Positions 36,185 to 48,100 of a stretch of DNA of 64,000 nt are shown piece after piece. The first letter of the stretch is position 1. Each line of letters starts with the position of its first letter. A program made the translations under genes and the position numbers. Under the pieces are notes generated by a model, which saw nothing but the letters and a program-made list of their open reading frames with translations, searched no databases and was not told the origin of the DNA. The stretch is from Owenia fusiformis (Eukaryota > Annelida > Polychaeta > Sabellida > Oweniidae), in the NCBI GenBank assembly GCA_903813345.2, contig CAIIXF020000006.1, forward strand, positions 19,165,936-19,229,935, given 5' to 3'.

Positions 36185-39100
36185 CTGTCCGTCCGTACGT
36201 CCGGCAGTTTTCTCCAAAACCGCTACAGATATCACTTTCAAATTTTCAGGGATAACTTATGAGTGCATACAGATGTGGATGAAAAAAAATTAACTCGATA
36301 CCTACTTCCTGTCGGCCATTTTGAAGTCAAATGCTAAAATCCTTGTCTGCAAACTTTAAGAAAAACGGCTTCACAGTTGCTTTTAAAACGTTAACATCTT
36401 GTTTAGCTCACTTCATTCTAGATCTGATTAGGTTTTGGACCTGTTAGCTCAGTCATATCAGCCATTTTGAATGTTTTAAGGAAAGTTAGCGCACGATAAT
36501 ACTTTGTATCATATTGAATGGTGTTTTTCAGTTTTCATACTTTAACTTTTTAGTAGCTTTATAAATAATTTCAGGTGTACTTTGTTGTAAAAGCCTATGT
36601 TATTGTTAACAGTAGTAATATGTGATAATTTTGTAAAAAGATTTCAGCAAAAACTCATAATCACTTTTTTATTGTCGGCCATTTTGGATTTTTCCGTCCT
36701 AAAATCTTGTCTGTAAAGTCTTGTCTACGCGTTTTCAGGTGAACCGTTTGGTAGATCAATTTCAAATTTTCAGGGATGATTCTTAGTATGAGAATCTAGA
36801 TCTGATTAGTTTTTGGGCATTCTCGGTAAATGTCAAGGCAGCCATTTTGGATTTTCCGTCCTAAAATCGTGTCTGTAAAGTCTTGTCTACGCATTTTCAG
36901 GTGAACTGTTTGGTAGATCAATTTCAAATTTTCAGGGATGATTCTCAGTATGAAAATCTAGATCTGATTAGACTAGTTTTTTGGCATTCTGGATAAATGT
37001 CAAGGCAGCCATTTTGGATTTTCCGTCTTAAAATCTTGCCCGTAAAGTCTTGTCTACGCGTTTTTAGGTGAACCGTTTGGTAGATCAATTTCAAATTTTC
37101 AGGGATGATTCTTAGTATGAAAATCTAGAACAGATTTGTTTTTGGCATTCTGGATAAATGTCAAGGCAGCCATTTTGGATTTTATGTCCTAAAATCTCGT
37201 CTGTAAAGTCTTGTCTACACATTTCCAGGTGAACTGTTTGGTAGATCAATTTCAAATTTTCAGGGATGATTCTTAGTATGAAAATCTAGAACAGATTTGT
37301 TTTTGGCATTCTGGATAAATGTCAAGGCAGCCATTTTGGATTTTATGTCCTTAAATCTTGTCTATAAAGTCTTGTTTACATGTTTTCTGGTTAACTGTGT
37401 GACGGATCAATTTCAAATTTTCAGGGGTGGTTCTTAGTATGAAAATCTAGAACTGACTAATTTTTGGCATTCTTGGTAAGTTTTAAGGTGGCCATTTTGG
37501 ATTCTCCGTCCTCAAATTGTGTCGGTAAAGTCTTGTCTACTCATTTTTAGGATAACCATTTGACGGGATCACCCATAGGTGGGGACATATTGTACACATT
37601 TGTGTTCTTGTATTTTCCTTGTTTTATAAGTTCCCAGGAAACAAAGTTCTATCGTATTTTATAGACATTAACCCCGGCCAGAGGTGATGATATTTTTCTT
37701 TTGTCGCTAAATGGCGGTTCTGGGACATTTTGTCATTTAATTTTCAATTACATCGATACCATTGATTATATCAACGACTAGGCGAATAATAGTATCTACC
37801 AAACAACAACACTATATTGATTTAGGTTGATCATTTTCTTCATTGTCGATTTAATTTAACGTTGAATAAAGTTGAATATGGCATCTTGAATTATTTATTT
37901 AACCTCTTGAATACCAGCCTCTAAAAAGGGTTTGAAACCAGAGCATTTTTCATTTTCTGCTAGTTTTTTGGTTTACATCTAAAAACACTTTGTTTGATAT
38001 TTGATTTTATAAGAATAGTAAACATAGTCCCATTACATACATTCTAAAACATTAGTTGTGAAGATTGGATAAAAAATGCCAAAGTTTTAGTGAAAAATTC
38101 TGTGACAGATATATCTGTCGCTCTGGGTTCCAAATGGATTTTATTTGTGACAGATATATCCGTCATTCTGGGTATTCAAGAGGTTAAAGTATACATATGT
38201 TAATCCACTACACCAATATAAATTGTCAACCAATCATGACTGTGTGTCTAATAAAATAACAAAATAGCAAATGCGTAATGCATCGTGGTTGACGTGTATT
38301 AAACATGTGTATTTTCCATTTTAGTCATAATCCTAAGTGCTCCAGGTGACGCCATTAGGCGACTTATGATTGCTGCTTACACAATTGGGTATACCTCTGG
38401 GGACTACGTATTCATGGATGTCGAACTGTTTAAGAGTGAATATTGGGGCGATCATGACTGGAAAAGGTAAGCTTTCAGGTTTCCAGCAACGATAGATACT
38501 GTAGGTCCTATTAAAAAACTCAACGAAATAAAAATCAATCTTTGATTAGCGTAACACAGTTGTAAACCTAGCAATCTTCAGGAGGCGCTAAAACCTTTTC
38601 TAATCAAAAGGGTGAACTGAACTAAACTATTAATTTGCAAAAGGTTATATTTTCGTAAAACTAGAAAAATCTGATGCTTTTTCGTGACCAGTTTTAAAGA
38701 TGCATGTATGGGAACAATAATAGTGAGTTAGTTAAATATCTAATAGAGTTTAACGCTGTAAAATATATCACATACAATAAATACAATTAAATGAGTAATG
38801 ATAAAACAAACAGCCCAGCCGGCACCGGCTTATGAGAGACTTTTAACATTTCATAGCATTGAAGAATAGAGTTTTGTTTTTTATATATAATTAATTTGTG
38901 CATTGCCACAGTCAACCACTTGGTACAAACAATATGAACATTCTGATTTTGAACTCCGATCATCTATTTAGGAATGATACGGATGACAGCATTGCTAAAC
39001 AAGCTTACGAATCTCTATTACGAGTGGCACTAATGGAATCCCAAGGCGTTGAATTCCAAACGTTCTCAGAAGAAATCAAATCAAGGTCCCTGAGAGATTA

Positions 39101-42100
39101 CAACTTTGACTTTGAAGACGAACAGGTATTCAAAATTTTCGTAACGGAGCTGGGTGTTTTCAGCCTATTGTAGCAGACATTTCTATTTTGAATTTGTTCT
39201 TATGTTATAGCATTGAACGAAATACCAACTGTTTATACCAAGAAAAATTATTTCTGGAGATTTTGGATATAAAGAATTTTTAATCGAATCATTTTTAGGT
39301 AAATTTTTTCATCGGTTCTTTCTATGATGGTATTTTGCTATACGGCATGGCACTGAACGAAACGCTTGATGTCGGGGGAGATATTCGTGATGGATGGAAC
39401 ATGTCAAGGAGAATGTGGAATAGGACCTTTAAAGGTACTCATCCACAAGTTAAACCATATCAACACAATACAATATTTAGAGGTTATGTCACTATCGTGG
39501 CATATATGCCCGAGGTCTCAGTGATATATGGCCCGACCTTGGGAGGGACATTGATCTCTGAGAACCGAGGGCACATGTGCCACGATAGTGACATAAACGA
39601 TTTATAACATGCCTATGATGATGTAGACTGGTCAGAGAGTACCATTTTCTTAAAGAATTGACAAATAAATGGTTTGAAAATGATTGAAATGAGTTTAGAA
39701 AAATTGCTCGCGCAGTTTTATCTTCGATTGATTGGTTATGACGTCAGCGCCTTGACCAATCAGAAAGTTAGCGGGCGCGGGCTTTTCGAAACTTATATTG
39801 GCCCGCTGTCTTGTGTACACTTTGCACTATACATCATCATAGGTATGTTATAAGAACCAATTTTAGACATATTTTCATTTATTATTAACCGATTCCGATC
39901 CATTTATCATTTGTGCATCAAAAGACCGTACACAGGGGTTGGTGGTATATTGGTTGTCTCATTGAATTCTATAAAATGTAACTAAGAAGCCTGTTTTTGT
40001 AGTACTAAGTATGCATAGAGAATATAAATATCATATTAAAAATTCCTGGTAAATTTCGTATTTAGGTGTTACCGGCGAGGTGATCATAGATGAAAATGGA
40101 GATCGTGACACAAGTTATTCAATCCTCGATATGCATCCAGACACTGGCGATTTTCATGTGAGTCCACGACATTTCTCACCAAATATAAATGTAGAAAAAT
40201 GTTGAACGTAAACAGGGTATCCAATAGGGAAGCTCACACTCTTTATAAAATCAGTATTACATACCCAGCGAAGCATTTGTATTGAAGTAAGGGAACATGG
40301 GGCAAAGCGGCCCAAAAAATTTAATTTTAAGTTGTTCTGTACGGGGTATTTTCGTATCTGTCAATCATCGCGCACTTTGATGTTCCACTTTATTAATGGT
40401 TTGTGGTTTACATTTTTCGATTGTTTTATACTTTCCTAGGACTATCTTCTGTGATTTTTCAATGGTCAAAAATATTGTCGAGAGTGGGGCGAAGCATTTG
40501 TATTGAAGTCAATGGAGCTGAAGGTCGGCTATATATTCCTGTATAGCCGCCAAACCTTTTACCATTACAATCTTATGACGTCATCGGGACGTCATAATTC
40601 ATTTCTTCCTACTTTCACTCGCACACAGACACGTGGCGTCATTGATATAACGTAGCCATGATATAAAAGTATGTAATACAACAGTTATGTCCGTATCATT
40701 GAATATATGCCTTCGGTCTGTCGTAATATAACCCTCGCAAGCTCGGGCTATATTGGTGACAGACCTTAGGCATATATTCAATGATAAGGACATAACTGCT
40801 AAATATACACTGCCCTCCATAAGTTTGGCAGCCAGAAGTTCTGGATCACTTATCAAACCCTCTTATGTTTGGTGATTTAAAAATAGATCATTAATTTTTC
40901 ATAAAATTCCAAAGGGGATGAAAACGCGAAGAGTATTGTCATGGAGTGCACAGGAGTTACTTTACAGAAATCGACATCTCTATTCCAAAATTTGGGAGTG
41001 CATATTTATTTTGTCGTCTCTCAACGTATTTGCAATACTTCCTCCTGCCAACAGGCTCACCACGTATCTAAGACATCGGGAAAACGTTGAATTGTTTCAA
41101 ATTGACACCCAAGGCTCTAGCTAGTTTTTCAACAATATGGGGTTTACAATGAATTTTTGGGTCAAAAACAAATTATTTCGTTGGTGAACCCCACATTTAG
41201 ATGCACTTTAATGGGTGGCTGTCAATAAATCTCAAGGAATGTTTTCGCAAAGTACTGGGAACGTGATAAGGGTATTGGCAGGTGAGAAATTATATGCAGA
41301 ATATTGCATACATTCATGGTTATGCGGTATTTGTGATACAGATGAATATGTCATACTCACCTGCGGTATATGGCATATTCCACAATGAATACTCTACGTG
41401 TTTCCACTGCCTCTATTGTACTTGAGGAACAAAATTCAAACATTGACAGGCTTGATACCCTATCCAATGAACACTTCTGTTGTATTTCTTTACACTAGAG
41501 TTATATTTAATTGTTTCATGCAACTATTTATTATGTACGTAACAAAATATTACAGTGATCTTTTGGTCACTGTAACTCAACTTATGCATAACTATTTATC
41601 ATAAAATGATACATCCTATATGTTACTTGTGTCACTAATTGAAAGATGATCGAACCAGCACACATTAAAGCAGGTGAAGTCGATGTATGTTAGTGTTCTC
41701 GAACATATTTAAACCGAGCATCTTGTTTTTCCGTATTTGCTACTACTTTCGTATCCGTATAAACAGAGGTCCATTGTATAATTGTGACGTCTATAAGATA
41801 TATGCTTGTGATAGTTTTGTATAATATAACTGCAATAGCCGATTTTCACAGGTAATTATTTGAAATACTAGCTTACGCTTCGACCTAGGCGCCACTCACT
41901 TGAAGTTATTCGACTTTCATTTTTACAGCCAGTTGCGCATTATTGGGGTGACCGACCCGGCTATAATCCAAAACAAGGGGTCTCTATTCACTGGCCCAAT
42001 GATAAAGGACCCCCGGGCTCACAAAACGTCTACAAAACAGAATGTGGCTTTACAAATGATTCCCCGGATTGTCAAGAGAAAGGTATGCTTTTTAATCCCA

Positions 42101-45100
42101 ATTCATTGGCTATGCAAATGAAATGCCCCGTCGACTTACAGGTAGCTTTTATATTGTATTGTATAAGGTAGATCACATATAGTTACAAAGAAAGCAGATG
42201 AGGAAGAGGGGCATATTTGCAAAAACACTCAAAACACTCAAGGGTAAACAGGTTGAGGTCACTGTATAAAGACTTCTGTCTTTTTATTTGGCAAATCCTT
42301 GGTCACATTTGCTCCGATTTTCACTACGGCGCCCGGCCGATTGAGTATTTTGTTCAGGAATGTATTCAATTGTGAACAAATTACTCAATCGGCCGGGCGC
42401 CGGCCGATGAATCGCAGCAAATGTAATGCCTTGGTCACATTTGCTCCGATTTTCACTACGGCGCCCGGCCGATTAAGTAGATTCACATGTCATTGTATTC
42501 AACTCCATTTGCAATCCTCACCAATTTTTGCTTCACCTATCAAGCAAGTGTTGCGGTTGGCTAAGTGGTCCAGGGTGCTAGACCTTGGTTGTGTGTGGCT
42601 ACTCATAGTTTAGAGGTCGTGGGGTCGAGCCTGATAAGGCTCCAGAGATTGAAACAATTTATTTTATTCCAGATCCTATCATAACAGTATTCATCATAGT
42701 GATTACAATTTTAATTGCTCTACTCTTAGTTGGTACATTGAGCTTCATGATATACAGGTAAATAAACTTATAAAATTAAAACTTATATAATGTTTTTCTG
42801 TATGTTAGACCATCATTGGATGGGACGTTCGAGCTCTGTGTTCTTATTGCTGTTGTACTCTGTAATGTTCCTGTGTAATCTTTTCAAAAGTTATATTATC
42901 AATCATGAATTACGATTACAACTTAAGAGTATGAATGCATATGAACAGAATGTCCATGGTAATTACAAATGGAAGGTGTCAGTTTTTCAAGTGATTCCAA
43001 TTTAAAACATTCACACTGCACAAAGGACCAGGTATGATATGGCAAGTAATTTTGGACAGTCATATATATGACCATGGGCATTTCTAGTTCTTAGTTTATC
43101 TCAGCATAAATGTGACATTTCTAAAAAATAATCATTTTCTCAAATTAAGGTACCAAGAATGATGAAAAATTATTAATTTGTCTGTCCAAAAATGGATAAG
43201 GACTACACCTCAACTCTTTTTTCAAAATGACGGTCAAACATTGAAAAGCAAGAGTTTTTCCCCTCTGGAAAATCATGTGATCATTGTTTTTAACTTCCCC
43301 TTTAATATATATACAGGGTGGGCCAAAAAAACGCCACTTTTTTTTTTCAAGACACTACAACCTTTTTATTTTCCAACCTATATACCCCAAATTTTGCCGT
43401 TATATAGTGCCAAGGGTTCTTAGTAATAATATAATGTAACAAGTCCTTCAACTTGGATTATATTTGATCTAAAAGGGGAGTTCAATTTGTCCGCCACCCT
43501 AATTAATGATATATTTTAGTTTAAGTCGCCTTGCTGATATTGCAGTATCAATGAAATGTTAGCTGAGTTTTTTCAACCCGTCTTAATTGCCAGCTTTAGG
43601 TGAGCAATTTTCTAGATGGGGTGCCTTCAAACAATCTCCCGGAGACCTTCCCATACCCTATACTCACTGGGGTTTGCACCAGGGCTATTAGCTTGGCGAT
43701 CATCAGGCCGTATCAGTTCAGGAACGTTTTGCAAATTATGCTTATTTCTCATGGCACACCACATGTTTAAGTGAGACGCTAGTGACATATTTTATTCAAG
43801 TAAAAGTATATAATTTATGATCCATGGCTAGATAACAACCTCAAGTTTCATTTGGTATGCAAATTATGATTTAATATCAAAAATTAAAAAAGTTATAGCA
43901 TTTTGAAAAAAAAGAGTGACGTTTTTTGGCCTACCCTTTATATATATATTTCAAAAGTTCATGACACAGTTCAGAGGAAACGTTTGACAGGGTACATAAA
44001 ATGAGAAAATGTCCTCTTTTTGAAAACAAGCCCAAAAATTTGTATTGTAATATTAAAATAGAGTCTGAAGCAATGCTTTGATGTTTTCACTTTATGGATA
44101 TCTTTACTTGAAAAAAAGCATTATTTAGATAGAAATGTTTTATTTAATGTAGTCATGGTCAAATACATAACTATCTTAAATAATTTACATTTACCATACC
44201 TGATCTTTACTGTCTACAGGGTGTTTCATGTGTATGCACCCCTTCCCCATAAACTCATACATGTAGTATTGCCACCCTATCATGTTATATAATGTTTTGT
44301 TTATAATGGAAAGTTACATACGATTGCAAAGTTTCAGAATCCAGGTATGTCTTTGAAAAAAGTCGATTTATCAAAGTATGCGGGTACATGGTCATTTGGA
44401 GGGCAATTTCTGGTCATCTTTGGACTCCATCTGTTCACTTTGTCAGCTACCCTTTTTGGTGATAAGGGTCGCACCAGGGTGCCTGCACGAATCCTATCTA
44501 TATATCTTTGTGCATAACTGATCTTATGTAACCTTCAATTAGGAACAAAATGATATACAGGGCGTCCACAAAAAGGTATACCCAACTTCAGAACCAGAAT
44601 ACTAGAATTCTGAACAATGTTTTAAAAAATACGAAGGCAGTAGTAAAAGGCCTAGTTTGTCCTCCATCCAATGGTACCTAGATCATTATATAACTGTTAT
44701 GGATAACTGAGCAATCATGACTTTTATGAAATGTGGAAAAATCAGCACTGTGCCAAGTTAGCTTTCAGGTAGGATTGACACAGTGAATGTTTTGAGGCCT
44801 ATTTTAGAGTAAGTTAAGCTTTTTTCCAAACCTTTTTACAAAAGAAAGTTACTCAGCCCCCAGTCCAATCCATTGTGAAAGGCCTGTCCTCTAACATAAC
44901 GTAACAGAAAAAGAAAAATAAGCTAATTACACATCGGTTGCCACACAGAAAGATAACTTGGCACAGCGCTATTTTTACCACCTTTCATAACAGTCATGAT
45001 TGCTCATATATACATAACAATTACATAATGATCTAGGTGCCATTTGATGGAAGACAACTTAGGCTTTTTGCTCTTACCTTTGAATTTTTAAAAAATTGCT

Positions 45101-48100
45101 CAGGATTCTAGTAATTTGGTTTTGAAGTTGGGTATACTTTTTTGTTGACGCCCTGTTTAACATGATGGGTAATTTGGTAATGCTAGCTAGTATGCTACAT
45201 GTATGAGTTTATGGGGGGGGGGGGGCGATGCATGCATACATATGAAAAACCCTGTATACTAGTTATGAAATGATATTGTAGAGTACATTTATATTCTGAA
45301 TCATGTCCCTTGTGATACCTCGAGAATAAAATACCGAGTACTAAGTACTTTACAATAATTTACAAATATGATAGGCACATAAATTAGACATTGAGATATA
45401 GTTGTTTAATTTAATGAAATGGCATTGCAAGTAAACTATACTCGTAAACATTAAAGTAAACGCCCTGTAATTAAGCATTATATTATTTGCAATGCTTATA
45501 AAATGATTATAAAAGTATTAATAGATGGAACCGCAACTACGTTGAACAGTTTTCTCAAAGGATTGCCTGTCTACGAGGAGCCGTTTCGGCCAACAAGTTT
45601 TAGTGAAATTATTTCTTCAAGAAGATTTGTTTTTTCTGTAATTATTTTTTCAGAAAGTTTAAACAAGAGGCATCTATACGTGACACATCTTGGATTGTAA
45701 CTCCCGATGAGATAGTATATACTCTAAAAGGAGTGGGCTTAAGTAAACAAAGTTTAGTACGTATCTTGTTCAGTAACCATCGGAATGCAATCCAAATAAT
45801 TTAACAACAGTAGAGTATGGATTCTAGTATATGATTGGTAATACTTTAATATACAATAACACAAAAATGTTTTGCATATTGTGAAGGTGAAACTATAGCT
45901 CACGGGGAGGGGGATTTGGTTGCGCCATTCTCGACAGAGCTCTCACCTTAGGAGTTTAGCAGTTCAAAAAATCATACAAGGTCTTATATATCTACTCATA
46001 CCATGGTCGTACTCATGTAGCGATACAACTACTCAATGAAGATTTATTCAATTTTCTTGCAAACATACATTCCTCCGTTCATTTTGTAGTTTTTACGGGT
46101 TTGGTAGAAGATTTCAAGGTTTCCGTTACAATTTATGTTAAATGTTTGTATAGTCCATATGTTTATACTCTATGTATCAAATATAAAACAACAATACATG
46201 ACTGCTTTGTAGCTTCAAAGTACTAATTCAATAAATACAAAAAGCACGAATTCCATGGTAGTAGGAGTTCATCAGATCTTCATACCAGTAGCGAACTACC
46301 GGGTAAGTATATTCAAGGCAAGGTAGAATATTCTGTATAATCTCCCATTTTACTTCTGTCTATATTTTGACCGAAAATTGATTTTTGTTACAGTTGCCAA
46401 AGTTTGTGGATTAAAGAAAACTCGCACCGCAATCCTTCTTTAAAATAATAGTAAACATTCCAAGAACTCAAATACAATTAATATATAGCTGAATTTAGAA
46501 AACACAATACATGTTTGCAAAAAACAAAATCTTTATACGTCAACCGAAAATTTTAGGGACATAGATGCGCCGTCAAGACGATAGCTGTCAAACGCTTGCA
46601 ATTAAACCGAGAGACGCTTCTACATATAAACAGGGTAAACTATATTATGACAATTTGAGTGTTGACCTTGAAAATTGATTTGAGTGGGAAAAGCACACGA
46701 TGTTTTCTGCATATAGTCATTTACATCAGATACCTTGTTCATCCAGTGGTTCATGTTAATTATGTGATGACTTACATGTTTGTATTGCGTCAGTAAGGAC
46801 TGCAACATTCGGGACTTTGGGGTATGTTATCCAGTGTCCATGATGTACGAAACACGTAACAATAAGGTATTGCTCACTTAAATTTTTGGAAAAATACAAT
46901 ATAATAAAAACAATATTGTTAAGAAATGTTGTCGTGGAAAGGGTTGGATACATAACTGTCAACTATGTCTCATCAGATGGATAGAATGCACAAAAAAGCA
47001 AAGGATTTGGTATTATGGGCGAAAAGGTCTTTTAAATTTCGAAATGATTTTACCTGTTAATTCTCGGTCCGCCATTTTTGCGGAAGTTACTCTGAAACAC
47101 AAACTCCAGGACACGAAACGAAATCACTAGAAAAAAACATGGCTCACATCGTGCGCATGTGCACTTCAGTAAAAAACAATCAGATTATTTGAATATTTTG
47201 CGCACGTGAATTATTTGCTAATTCTGAGTACTTACCAATAAAAGCTAACAACAATAAACAAGCCTGACGCGAGATCGCCCAAAACATTTTAGGTTTTCAG
47301 TGCGATCGTGGCATACGCGAGCCAAAAAGAAGATTTTATTTTAAAGATTTGTTTTGCATTTTACAAAAACGATGTAACCTCCTTCAAAAGTGAGTTAGAA
47401 GCTTCAAATAAAAAGCATTTTATAGCTTCTTCTATCTAATGGTTCTATTTTTATTAGTTTATGGGGGGGGGGGGGGGGGGGTTCGCTACGCCCATGAAAT
47501 GTGAGCAAGAGACACTCATTTTGGTAAAATGATTTACAGTGTATAGTTTTCCGCAGTTTGGAAGAATTTGGGACATTTAATGTTAAAATTCAAGACAATA
47601 TGCCAAATATACGACTTATCAATTATTTTTCGTCATCACTTTATGTTTATTTATGATGTATGAAACTTAATAGTATTACCTATATTGTATAAGATAACAC
47701 GATTTATTAGATTACATGATATTGTTCTTGTTTCAGCGACGAGAGCTTCAGCATGAGAACATAGCCCGGTTTATTGGAGCCACTGTTGCACCACCTAAAT
47801 TGTTCGTCTTAATGGAATTCTGTGAGAAGGGCAGTTTAGAGGTATAACTATTTTCGATCCCTTTTTTTATTTTTTTTTTATTTAAGCAATTTTTCCTTGG
47901 CTGTGTCCATTTAGACATTAATAGCGATCCCTTGTCTAAGCATTGTGTCAAGGGCAATTATTAATTAATCAAAGACAACGCTTTCATCCAACGTCATCAC
48001 CACATTTCAATTTCAGCGTCCTGCAGTTGAAGCCCATGACAAGGTGAAACATATTGTAATAAGATAGCAAAATCAGGTGATCATATTTTGTCATGATAAG

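Noticed and set aside
40918-41124. Tc1 transposase remnant next to the Tc1-like end at 40808
   Set aside because: The 68-codon frame shows no helix-turn-helix or DDE motif that I can recognise.
42299-42613. 104-codon frame with [16 protein letters not shown] twice
   Set aside because: Produced by the 46-bp direct repeat and the tRNA-like sequence.
42549-42645. Functional tRNA-Leu/Ser gene
   Set aside because: A and B boxes are present, but the acceptor stem does not pair and there is no clean terminator; kept as a SINE or pseudogene.
45715-45804. Exon 10 reading on to the stop at about 45800 (truncated receptor)
   Set aside because: Exons 11-12 restore a canonical kinase-homology N-lobe in phase, so read-through is at best an alternative form.
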